In this document: piece by piece, positions 15,869-24,478 of the stretch
Numbering within the stretch: the stretch's first letter is position 1
Layout: each line of letters starts with the position of its first letter
Assembly (NCBI GenBank): GCA_965226245.1
Contig: CBDDCL010000015.1
Span: forward strand, 1,054,001 to 1,118,000
DNA length: 64,000 nt
Source: CBDCYS01 sp965226245
Lineage (GTDB): Bacteria; Acidobacteriota; Terriglobia; Bryobacterales; UBA6623
Reading direction: 5' to 3'
Program-made: the position numbers and the translations under genes
Notes under the pieces: generated by a model
The model's input: the letters and a program-made list of their open reading frames with translations, nothing else
Told to the model about the DNA's origin: nothing
Database searches by the model: none

Positions 15869-16252
15869 CTATCCATAGCGAGCCTCTTCTTTTTGCCTTT
15901 TTTCTACTGTCATGAGGCGCTCCATGATGTCTTCGAGCGTGGCGGCTTTGTAGAACATCTCCATGGAGTAGCGGGCCGCGCTGACCCGGCTGGCGGATGT
16001 GGCGTTCTTGTCTTCCATGATCTCATCCAGAGTGCCGGCGGCGCGGCCCGCCATGTGCTGCAGGTGGGTTGCGAGCTGGGTCAGCGAGAGCTGCCGGACG
16101 CGCCTGACGGCGCTTTGAAATTCCTCCTGTTGCAGCCAGCGATAGAGGGTACGCTCTCCAACCCCGGCGTGTTTCGCCGCGCTGGGAATACTGGTGCAGA
16201 CGGTCAAAGATTCGACGGCGCGGAGCTGCAGTGGCGTAAGTTGTTTATTCAT
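15869..16252 (-). CDS. Small helix-turn-helix protein, phBC6A51/terminase-small-subunit type
   Basis: The 127-aa protein has an N-terminal homeodomain-like HTH (LTPLQLRAVESL, then IPSAAKHAGVGERTLYRWL, residues 6-41). A helical C-terminus follows. This matches the phBC6A51-type HTH family related to phage terminase small subunits, which occurs as orphan genes in acidobacterial genomes. GGAGG stands 8 nt before the ATG at 16252. No other phage gene is nearby. Three direct repeats lie just upstream and could be its own binding sites. Confidence 0.7.
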   Translation of the reverse strand: MNKQLTPLQLRAVESLTVCTSIPSAAKHAGVGERTLYRWLQQEEFQSAVRRVRQLSLTQLATHLQHMAGRAAGTLDEIMEDKNATSASRVSAARYSMEMFYKAATLEDIMERLMTVEKRQKEEARYG

Positions 16253-16271
16253 AATGAGTTCCTCCAGTGAA

Positions 16272-16301
16272 TGGCAGAATATGGCAGAATATGGCAGTGT
16301 T
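16272..16301 (-). repeat. Three direct ATGGCAGAAT repeats upstream of the HTH gene
   Basis: AATGGCAGAATATGGCAGAA and the following TATGGCAGT form 10-bp-spaced direct repeats of ATGGCAG, one helical turn apart. They lie about 20 bp upstream of the HTH gene start. The pattern fits cooperative binding sites, possibly for the HTH protein itself. Confidence 0.7.
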
Positions 16302-16690
16302 TGAGGCCATTTTCGGTCTAAGAACGGAGACCACCCGGCGCCGCGTAGCCATGCGGCGCTTTGTTGGGCGTTGCAGTTGCTTCATCACCCACACGTTAGC
16401 AGCCAGGTCAGGGTAGTCAAGAGTCCGGAGCCCTACATGACTGAAAATGAAGACAATATTTTTTAAGAAATACGTGACCGGGAAAAGGGAAATCGGAGAT
16501 TTCACGGTTGCCCATGGGAGCGGGGTTGGCGAATTGGTGGCGTCTTGGGTTGCGGTCCGGAGGGGGAATGGTGTCAGGTTCCTAGTTATTTCGCGCTGTG
16601 GTTTTCGGTCTCCTGTAGGTCCGGTCGCCGAAAGCATCGTGAAACTGGATTGGATAACTTATAAGAGTACTGTGGTGTATATTTAAGCGC
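16302..16690. other. 389-bp stretch without supported gene
   Basis: A 79-codon frame is open on the plus strand, but it has no signal, family resemblance or ribosome site. AT-rich sequence with TATATTTAA at about 16676 lies directly before the next gene and may hold its promoter. Confidence 0.5.
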
Positions 16691-17587
16691 GTGCTCTCTG
16701 TGACTACATCCTTCAGGCTGCTGTGTTCCAGCCTAATGATCGCCGGGCTGTGCGTCTCACCCCTTCCGGCTGACATTGAGGACTTCAAGAACCCGGCCTA
16801 CCTTACGGTCGACATCACTCCGCGCGGGGTGATCGAGTTTTCCTTCCACGCTCCCTATGAGCTGGAATCGGACACGCCGCTTATCGAGGCGCTGGGCGCC
16901 ACGTTCGGCTGTGCCCCCAGCGACATGGATGTGGCCAGGGGAAAAGACGCCGAAGAACCCGGCCTGCGGGTAAGCGGATCGTGCCAAGGGCCCGTGACCC
17001 GCGAGGACCTCCTGGTGCGGGCGGATTTGGAGCTGGAGTCTCTGAGCGGGCGTTTACAGGATGCAGGCGTCAGGTCTGTCCGGCTGACCCTGACCCATGC
17101 GGCAACTGCCTATCATGAGGCGCCCCCTGGGTTCGACTCACCATCTAGTGACCGCTACCAGGCGAGCCATTCCTTGATCGCGCGCGTGAGCGAGTGGCCC
17201 TCCGGCTTGAGTTGGGTCTTCGGTTACCGCCCGCTGGATATGTGGCGGATTATCGGAATCGCCCTGCTGGCATTTGCCGTCCCGGTTGCCTGGGTCTACT
17301 GGTTGCGGAGCCGTCTTAGCCAGGTCAGCGAGCAACGGCTGCCCTCGATGTCGTTTCTCTTTCGCCGCTACTTCGCCTATAGCTGGCCGCTCGCCTGGTG
17401 GCTTTGGGTGCCGCTTAGCTACTTTTCCGGCCTTGACGGATTTGCTGCCTTCTGCTGGACCGCCGCTGGCGTGAATGATTACGGCAAGATCGCTTACTAT
17501 TCCGTCTGGTTCTTTTCGATCTGTGCGCCGCCACTGTTGGCGAGTGTGGCCTGCATGGCGGTTGCGCATCCCTTGCTGACTTGCTGA
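16691..17587 (+). CDS. Membrane protein, N-terminal part of a split M48-like protein
   Basis: The 298-aa product starts at GTG 16691. It has a signal peptide, a beta-rich extracytoplasmic domain (about 30-175), and membrane helices near 190-206, 235-255 and 270-295. It ends abruptly in the middle of hydrophobic sequence at TGA 17585-17587. The next frame begins inside this stop (TTG 17581) and carries on with more helices and an M48-like domain. Membrane M48 relatives carry both parts in one chain, so a frameshift in a single gene of about 595 codons is likely; overlap coupling is the alternative. Confidence 0.6.
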   Translation: MLSVTTSFRLLCSSLMIAGLCVSPLPADIEDFKNPAYLTVDITPRGVIEFSFHAPYELESDTPLIEALGATFGCAPSDMDVARGKDAEEPGLRVSGSCQGPVTREDLLVRADLELESLSGRLQDAGVRSVRLTLTHAATAYHEAPPGFDSPSSDRYQASHSLIARVSEWPSGLSWVFGYRPLDMWRIIGIALLAFAVPVAWVYWLRSRLSQVSEQRLPSMSFLFRRYFAYSWPLAWWLWVPLSYFSGLDGFAAFCWTAAGVNDYGKIAYYSVWFFSICAPPLLASVACMAVAHPLLTC

Positions 17588-18477
17588 GCCGGATGCCGCA
17601 TGGACGCTGGACAGCCGGGTCGTGGCTCAGGGGCGGCTTGGGGTACGCGGCTTACGCGGTCCCCGCGATGTGTGTGCTTTGGCGCTTTGATTCCGTCCTC
17701 ACTTTGATGCAGGGCGATTGGAACGGGGTGTGGCCGCTGATCGGTGCGCATGGGAGCTACTACGGGCTGTCGTGGCTTGCGTTCTGGGCCAAGAACTGGA
17801 AACCGTTCGAGGTAACCGCCGGTCCCTTTTATGAACGGGCCAGGGATCTTGCCGACATGGAGACCTTCCCCCTCGAGCGGGCGTATGTCGTTCCCCTCGG
17901 CCAGCCTTTTTCCAGCACCGCTATGCCGGTCTTTCGCGGGAACCTATATGTCTCAGAGTATCTATTACAAACGCTAAGTCGGCGCGAAGTGGACGCCGTG
18001 GTTCGGGACGAGTTTCGGTATCAGGCACGTTTTGAAGAGTGGTCTGAGACTAGTGTGGGTTTAGGCTTTCAGTCGATCGGCTTCGCCGCCGCAATAGGCT
18101 TTTCCTTTGTGGCGGACGGCACCGCCTTGGCAGGGTACATCACACCGGTTGTGAGCATCGCAATGGTCGGAATCGTCTATGGGCGCTATCTGGAGCATCG
18201 GAGCCGCAAAGCCTACGCTGCCCGGGGAGGGCTGTTCCCGCCCGAAGAGGATGGGCCGTTCATCAAAGGGAGTGCCAAGCTGGCCCCGCTGTCCCTCAGC
18301 CCGTTGCACTGGCCCTCGATCGGCGGAGAAGGTTTATCGACGGCCAGCCGGAAGCGGCTCGACCAAATTGCCCAGCGCAGGGGTATTTCAAAAGAAAAGG
18401 TGGAGGCGATGCTCTCCGAGTCCGGATCCCGAGACTTCTATGACCTAACGCCACGTCCCGTGCCGCCCGCGATGTGA
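17581..18477 (+). CDS. M48-like membrane protein lacking the HExxH zinc motif
   Basis: The 298-aa product has helices near 20-40 and 55-75. A region resembling the M48 peptidase core follows: RGNLYVSEYLLQTLSRREVD corresponds to the strand and helix before the active site. Where family members have the zinc-binding HELGH, this protein reads RDEFRYQ. It should therefore be catalytically dead. TTG 17581 overlaps the previous stop and ATG 17593 is an alternative start. It appears to be the continuation of the upstream gene after a one-base shift. Confidence 0.6.
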   Translation: MLSRMPHGRWTAGSWLRGGLGYAAYAVPAMCVLWRFDSVLTLMQGDWNGVWPLIGAHGSYYGLSWLAFWAKNWKPFEVTAGPFYERARDLADMETFPLERAYVVPLGQPFSSTAMPVFRGNLYVSEYLLQTLSRREVDAVVRDEFRYQARFEEWSETSVGLGFQSIGFAAAIGFSFVADGTALAGYITPVVSIAMVGIVYGRYLEHRSRKAYAARGGLFPPEEDGPFIKGSAKLAPLSLSPLHWPSIGGEGLSTASRKRLDQIAQRRGISKEKVEAMLSESGSRDFYDLTPRPVPPAM

Positions 18478-18512
18478 TGGGGCGATCGGGGGCGATCGGG
18501 GGGCGATCGGGG
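18478..18512 (+). repeat. Tandem GGGGCGATC repeats at the lhr truncation point
   Basis: Three copies of GGGCGATCGGGG-type units of 9-11 bp follow each other between the M48-like gene and the first homologous codons of the lhr pseudogene at about 18524. The repeat lies exactly where the helicase core was lost. Confidence 0.75.
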
Positions 18513-18523
18513 ACAGCTCCCGA

Positions 18524-21500
18524 ACTCCCGGCCGCTCGGGACACTGGGTGGGCGCCATGCCTGAAGGCCGTCTGTTCGCCACCACGCGCGACGAGCTGAT
18601 CGAATGCGCGGCGCTGGTACGGGCGATTCGCGGAGGCGAGCTGGATCGGCTCGCGATCCCGGAAACGCCGCTCGACATTCTCGCGCAGCAGATCGTTGCG
18701 GTGCTTGCCTGCGAGGAGTTTGGCGAGGACGAGCTCTACGACTTTGTCCGGGTGACCTATCCCTACCGCAACCTGCCGCGCGGCGATTTCGACGCGGTTA
18801 TCGAGATGCTGTCGGAAGGGATTGCCAGCTCTCGCGGACACAGCGGCGCTTATCTCCATCGCGACCAAGTGAACCACCGCCTGCGGCCCCGGCGAGGAGC
18901 GCGTTTGGCGGCCATCACCTCCGGCGGCGCAATCCCCGACAGCGCACAATATCTCGTCGTGACCGAGCCGGAAGGGGCGACCGTCGGCACACTTGACGAA
19001 GACTTCGCCATCGAAAGCTTGGCCGGCGACGTTTTTCTGCTCGGTACAACATCCTGGAAGATTCGACGCATCGAGCCGGGCCGCGTTCGCGTGGAGGACG
19101 CCCACGGAGCGGCGCCGACCATACCGTTCTGGACAGGAGAGGCGCCGGGGCGAACCGCTGAGCTTTCACAAGCGGTTTCTTGCGTTCGCGAGGAAATTTC
19201 CCGCCGTGCCGGGGAACGTGCGTCGAATCCGAACGAAGCCGCCGTCAACTTCCTAGAGGGCGAGTGCGGATTGAACCGTCTCGGGGCGGAGCAGGCCGTG
19301 CAGTACGTCCGGGCGGGTGAGAAGGCCCTCGGCGTCCTGCCCGCTTCAGAAGTCGTTGTCGCCGAGCGCTTCTTCGATGAATCAGGAGGCATGCAACTGG
19401 TCATCCACGCACCCTTCGGCGGCGCTGCGGAAGCGTTTCTGCCGCTCTTTCAATCTGGAGTTGCAGGCGGCGGCGACCGACAACGGCATCGTCATTTCGC
19501 TGAGCGAGCAGCATGCCTTTCCGCTGGAGGTGGTATTCGAGTTCCTCACGCCGCAAACGCTCGAGCACGTGCTGACCCAGGCGCTGCTGGCGGCGCCGAT
19601 GTTCACGGTTCGCTGGCGCTGGAACCTGTCGCGGGCGCTGGCGGTGTTGCGGTTTTCCTTCGGCCGCAAGACACCGCCGCCAATCCAGCGCATGCGCGCC
19701 GAAGACCTGCTGGCGGCGGTCTTCCCCGACCAGGCGGCGTGCGCCGAAAACCTGGACGGCGAGATCCGCATCCCCGATCATCCCCTGGTGAAGGAAACCA
19801 TCGAAAACTGTCTTTACGAAGCGATGGATTTGGGTGGACTGCGCCGCCTGATCGAGGCCATTGGAACAGGGCAGGTTCGAGCCGTCGCGATCGACACCGC
19901 GGAGCCGTCCCCGTTCTGTCACGAAATACTGAACGCCAACCCCTACGCGTTCTTGGATGACGCGCCACTCGAAGAACGCCGCACTCGCGCGGTTCAGATG
20001 CGCCGCACCCTCAGCGCGGATATGGTCGAGGGGCCGGGGGCGCTGGACGCGGAAGCCATTGCACAAGTCGCCGACGAAGCCTGGCCGCTCGTCCGCGATG
20101 CCGACGAATTGCATGATGCATTGCTCACTCTGATCACGCTGCCACCAACGCCGGAATGGGAAGAGTACTTTGCCGAGCTGAGCCAAGCGGGCCGCGCCAC
20201 GACCTTACAAGTTCCGAGCGGAGCGCCGTGACCGAGCGAAGTGCCCGAACCGAGCGAAGTGCCCGAACAGAGCCGCGCCCGCAAGGGTGCGGTCCAGCTA
20301 ACCGCCGGCCTCCAGCCAACTGACGACCCCGAAGGCCCGCTCGGCGACGCAAGTTTTTGGGTCGCCGCCGAGCGCCTTGCGCTAGCCACCGCAGCCTATC
20401 CGGGAGCCATCCTGAGTCCCGGCATTGCAGCGGTCCCGCCGTCGCGGCCGATTCCGGACTCTCGAGAAGGCTGCGTCGCCGAGGTCCTTCGGGGCTGGCT
20501 CGACTCGACCGGGCCAACAACCGCCGCCGACTTCGTGCAACGTCTGGGACTTCCGAGGCCGGCCGTCGACGCCGGACTCCTGCGTCTCGAAGCCGAAGGT
20601 CAAATCCTGCGAGGCCGTTTCTCCGCGGCTCTGCCCGAAGACGAAACCGAGTGGTGCAACCGCCGCCTGCTGGCGCGCATTCACCGCTTGACGCTGGGCC
20701 GCCTGCGGCGCGAGATCGAACCGCTGAGCAGCGCCGAATTCATGCGCTTCTTGTGCCGCTGGCAACACGTCGCTTCGGGTACCCGGTTGTTCGGCGTGGA
20801 CGGCGCGCTGCAGATCGTCAAGCAGCTCCAGGGGTATGAAATATCAGCCGCGGCGTGGGAATCACGGATACTGCCCTGCCGCATTGCCGCCTACAAGCCG
20901 GAGTTGCTCGACCAACTGTCGCTTTCCGGCGAAGTCACCTGGGGCCGGCTTTCGCCGCACCCGGCCTTTGGCCCAGGCGGCGGCGAGTCAGGCGGCTCCA
21001 GTGTTCTGGCCGCTCGCCGGGTTCGGCCGACCCGCGCGGCGCCGATCACTTTCTTCACTCGCGAAGATGCCGGCTGGCTGCTCGAGAGTTCCTTCTCGGC
21101 AGCGCCGGCAGCCGCGGATTGTCGTCTTTCGCATCCCGCCCGTGAGGTTTTTTCGGCACTCGAGCGAAGAGGCGCTTCGTTCTTCGCGGACCTGGCGCGC
21201 GCAACCAAGCGGCTCCCCAGCGAGGTGGAAGACGGACTTTGGGAGTTGGTCACCGCGGGACTGGTGACCGCCGACGGTTTTGAGAACTTGCGGGCGCTGA
21301 TCGATCCCAAGAGACGCAGGGGAGAAGGCCGCGGGCGCCACGCTCGTCCCCGTCACGCGCCCGGCCGATGGACGCTGCTCAGAGAAGCCCTGCGTCTGGA
21401 AACGGACCCAGCCGGCGACACCCCGGCGCCCCAGGCGGAGCTTTTATCCGGCGGTGCACCCGGCTCCTCCAGGCCGCGACGTTCGGCGGCACGCGGCGGA

Positions 21501-21971
21501 TCTCCGAATGGCGAGGGGACCGCCCCATCCCAACCCGGCAGCAGCGCGGTCGAATCCTGCGCGCGATGCTTGCTCGAACGCTGGGGCGTGCTGTTTCGCG
21601 ACCTGTTGCGAAGAGAAACGCTGGCTCCGGCGTGGCGCGATCTGCTCGTTGTTTTGCGGCGGATGGAAGCACGCGGGGAAATCCGGGGCGGCCGCTTCGT
21701 CCAGGCTTTCGTCGGCGAACAATTTGCGCTTCCGGAGGCGGTTGAATTGCTTCGTTCCCTCAGGCGCTCACAACCGGATGGAGAGGAAATCGAGCTGGCC
21801 GTCAGTGATCCTCTCAACTTGGCGGGAACGATACTGCCGGGATCGCGTGTGAGCGCCGGCACGGCGGAGACGCTGCTGCTGAAAGACGGCGTGGCCGTGG
21901 AACGGGCCGACTCCGGGATTCTGACGCTGGCCGGCGCTGGGATGCCTGACCGGGGAAGTTTCGATAGATAA
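18524..21971 (+). pseudogene. lhr: Decayed Lhr (large helicase-related) gene lacking the helicase core
   Basis: Homology starts at GRSGHWVGAMPEGRLF, the motif VI region and the following linker. It runs through the winged-helix/DEAD-associated part (DELIECAALVRAI, ARLAAITSGGAIPD, TVGTLDEDFAIESLAGDVF). At about 19422 a small deletion shifts the frame after HAPFGG; the match resumes as LRKRFCRSFNLELQAAATDN in another frame. The same frame then meets a TGA at 20229-20231 beside an 18-bp tandem repeat and continues open to 21971 (Lhr C-terminal domain). Active Lhr is a DNA-repair RNA/DNA helicase. Here about 400 residues with motifs I-V are gone, so no helicase can be made. The three surviving open segments are 18548-19445, 19425-20231 and 20241-21971. 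Confidence 0.85.
20232..20267 (+). repeat. Tandem 18-bp repeat inside lhr pseudogene
   Basis: CCGAGCGAAGTGCCCGAA occurs twice in a row directly after the in-frame TGA at 20229-20231. It adds PSEVPE twice to the frame, and its expansion probably accompanied the loss of the reading frame. Confidence 0.75.
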
Positions 21972-22043
21972 GGGGTTCCAGTAGGGACCGGCACTCCTGC
22001 CGCTCCATCGCCGCGAAGCGGCGACGGATCCGTCGTCAGCATC

Positions 22044-22126
22044 ATGCGTTTTGCTTTCCTACGCCCCATCCGAGGCTTGGCCTTGAGGGTTTTCCTGCCC
22101 AGGGTTCCGCTTCGCTCCACCCTGCA
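22044..22126 (+). repeat. Dispersed repeat R1, copy C
   Basis: The block with CAGGGTTCCGCTTCGCTCCA matches copy A, then stops abruptly at CACCCTG, where a TIGR03437-domain fragment starts in frame. It provides the apparent ATG and the first 27 codons of that fragment. Confidence 0.75.
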
Positions 22127-22616
22127 GATCAACCTCTTTATCCCCGCCGGCGTGGCCCCCGGGCCGGCCACGGTGAACGTGATCGTCGCCGGCGAAGTCG
22201 TGGCCTCGGGTGAGGTCGACATCCAGCCTGTCGCGCCAGGACTGTTTTTCGTTGGCGAGCAGCGCATTGCGGCTGCCTTCTTGCTGCGCGTGAACCAGGA
22301 TGGCTCGCGCCAGCAACTGGCGGTCTTCACCAGCAATCCGATCGCAGCGCGGACGATTGAGCTGGGCCCGGAAGGCACGCAAGTTTTCCTGCTGCTGTTC
22401 GGCACCGGGATTCGCGCCTTCTCCCAAGAGGTGACAGCGAGCGTTGGGGGCGAGCCAGTGGCGGTCCTTGGAGCCCTGCCTCAAGGAGCCTTCGTCGGTC
22501 TCGATCAAGTGAACATTGGCCCGCTGCCGCGCAGCTTGATCGGCCGCGGGGACATAGAGGTTGTTCTCACCGTCGACGGCATCCTGACCAACGCGGTAAC
22601 GGTTAGGATTCAATAA
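22044..22616 (+). pseudogene. C-terminal fragment of a TIGR03437 (Solibacter-type) secreted protein
   Basis: From about 22127 the frame encodes QINLFIPAGVAPGPATVNVI, then VFLLLFGTGIRAF and DQVNIGPLPRSLIGRGDIEV. This is the second half of the same domain that ends the FG-GAP protein at 40842-43217 (PGQINFLMPP, FLALFGTGIRGF, DQVNIGPL). The first half of the domain and everything before it are missing. The first 27 codons come from an R1 repeat and provide no export signal. The fragment is 190 codons long and is almost surely non-functional. Confidence 0.8.
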
Positions 22617-22741
22617 CTACACGGCAGCCTTTAGACCAGCGAGAATAAAAATTGCTCTGCCGTACAATGACAACTGCCCCGTCGGAACGCTAATGGATTC
22701 TCCCGCAACTGCTGAAAACCGGACGGAAGCCCTTTTCCGGC

Positions 22742-24238
22742 CTAATAGATCTGCTGGGTGACTGCCTCGGAATTTTCTGGCGGCAATACGCCTTGGGCCA
22801 GCATCACTTTCAGAATTGCGTCTATGGTTACGGGCGAGGGTTTGAAGTTTCCGAAGCGGTAGCCTTCGGCGATCGAGAGCGGGGTCCAGCCGTACTTGTT
22901 TTTCTGATTCCAGATTTCGATGCCGGCGCCATTTTCCGCGAGGAGTTCGACGACTTTCGGGAGGTTCTTGTAGGCTGCGCCGTGCATGGCGGTCTCTCCG
23001 TTGTTGTTGACCGCATTGATGTCGGCGCCGAGGTCCAAAGCCGCTTGCACCGCCTCCAATACTTCGGGTTCGGTTCCAGCGTCCTCGCCGGGCGAACGCG
23101 TCCCGAGTCCGGCGGCGGCCATCAGGGGCGTACTGTTGTCATCGTTCTTTAGCAGCGGATCGGCGCCTAGCGCAGCCAGCGTGCGCATCAACTCGGCGTC
23201 AGCGGATTGGGCGGCCAGCATGAAGGGGGTCGCGCCGAGCTTATTCAGACGCGTGTTGCCCAGATTGACTTTCTGCGTCATCCTGGCGTTCAAGTTCGCT
23301 CCATGCGCCGCAATCTTCTTGAGAAACTCGATACTGCTCATGTTGCCGGAGCCCTCGGGAGCCGGATTATTGTCCCCGACGCCCGGCTTGCGGACGCGGG
23401 CAATCGCGTGCAGTACCGTGTAGCCCGGCAGGCCGGCATTAGGGTCCGCGCCGGCTTCCAGCAGGATGGCCGCAAGCTCGTAATGAGCGTTTGCGACCGC
23501 CAAGAGTAACACGCCGGCGCCAAACCGCGGCGCTCCTCCGTAGCCACGAGCCTGGCTAGGAGCTCCCTCTGGGGGCCGTATGGTATCGTTCACATCCGCC
23601 CCTGCGTCGAGCAGAGCCCGAGCCACGCCGATGCGTCCCTCCCGCACGGCAAACAACAGCGGCGTAAACCCGGACGCCAGACGGGCATGGACATCGGCTC
23701 CGGCCTGGATGAGTTCTTCGACAACCTCTATGTGACCTTCGGCGGCGGCCCACATCAAAGCCGTCTGTCCGCGGCCGGTTTCCTTGGCGTGAACATCGGC
23801 TCCGCGGGAGAGCAGCGCCTTCACGACCCCGGCCTTGCCCGTGCGCGCGGCGGTCATCAAGGCGCTTTCTCCGCCGCGAAGGGCGGTGTTGGGGTCGGCT
23901 CCGGCTTCGAGGAACAGCCCGGCCATTGCAGCGTTTCCGTTGGTACAGGCGAGCGAGAGCGGCGTCACGCCGTAGCGGTTGGCGGCTGTCACGCCGGCGC
24001 CAGCTTCGAGCAGGAGTCTTACGGTTTCCAGATCATCGCGGTAGGCCGCCCAGTGCAGCGCCGTCATGCCATCGGCCTGGGCCGCATTGACGTCGGCGCC
24101 TTGTTCGAGCAGGGCGCGAATGTTCGCTGTGTCCCGCTCTTCCGCGGCGTCGGCCAGCCGGGCGGGAGACGGAGCCGCGGCAAGGATCACGGCCGACAGC
24201 AGCAGCGCTGTCCACGGGCCAAGCTGTTTCAGACGCAT
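22742..24238 (-). CDS. Secreted ankyrin-repeat protein
   Basis: The best start is ATG 24238, with GGAGA about 10 nt upstream and a Sec signal following (MRLKQLGPWTALLLSAVILA). An upstream in-frame start at 24370 would read through an R2 repeat. The 498-aa product then consists of about eleven ankyrin repeats of the ADVNAAQADGMTALHWAA type, with two longer insertions near residues 260-330 (GYGGAPRFGAG and a charged linker). Ankyrin repeats bind protein partners; a periplasmic or surface location is expected. It stands alone, next to the DUF1552/DUF1592 pair, with which such proteins often keep company in Solibacteres and Planctomycetes. Confidence 0.87.
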   Translation of the reverse strand: MRLKQLGPWTALLLSAVILAAAPSPARLADAAEERDTANIRALLEQGADVNAAQADGMTALHWAAYRDDLETVRLLLEAGAGVTAANRYGVTPLSLACTNGNAAMAGLFLEAGADPNTALRGGESALMTAARTGKAGVVKALLSRGADVHAKETGRGQTALMWAAAEGHIEVVEELIQAGADVHARLASGFTPLLFAVREGRIGVARALLDAGADVNDTIRPPEGAPSQARGYGGAPRFGAGVLLLAVANAHYELAAILLEAGADPNAGLPGYTVLHAIARVRKPGVGDNNPAPEGSGNMSSIEFLKKIAAHGANLNARMTQKVNLGNTRLNKLGATPFMLAAQSADAELMRTLAALGADPLLKNDDNSTPLMAAAGLGTRSPGEDAGTEPEVLEAVQAALDLGADINAVNNNGETAMHGAAYKNLPKVVELLAENGAGIEIWNQKNKYGWTPLSIAEGYRFGNFKPSPVTIDAILKVMLAQGVLPPENSEAVTQQIY

Positions 24239-24331
24239 GACGATGGTCTCCGAGCAAAAGGGGGATTGCCCCCAATTTCCGCTTCTCCAATCCATTTCAA
24301 AATCAGCGCTTCGTCGAAAGGAAATTGGCTG

Positions 24332-24441
24332 GGAAGGTGTGAAAAAATCGGGGACTGCCACAAGCGGCAACTCTCAAGTCCTTGTTTACCAGTGAATCAT
24401 TGTCCGCGGCTGGCTGTCCCCAGCATTTTTTCACACCTTCC
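24332..24441. repeat. R2 inverted-repeat element, copy b (best preserved)
   Basis: The 110-bp element has long imperfect inverted ends. The left is GGAAGGTGTGAAAAAAT followed by CGGGGACTGCCA; the right is TGGCTGTCCCCAGC followed by ATTTTTTCACACCTTCC. A transcript would fold into one long hairpin. Related elements lie at 15458, 40034 and, more distantly, 63213. Confidence 0.8.
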
Positions 24442-24478
24442 TGTCCCCTTTTTTCGCCTTAAATTAGTCCGCCGTGAC

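Noticed and set aside
24239..24370. N-terminal extension of the ankyrin protein to 24370.
   Set aside because: It reads through the R2 repeat and would bury the signal peptide at residue 45; ATG 24238 has a ribosome site and an immediate signal sequence.
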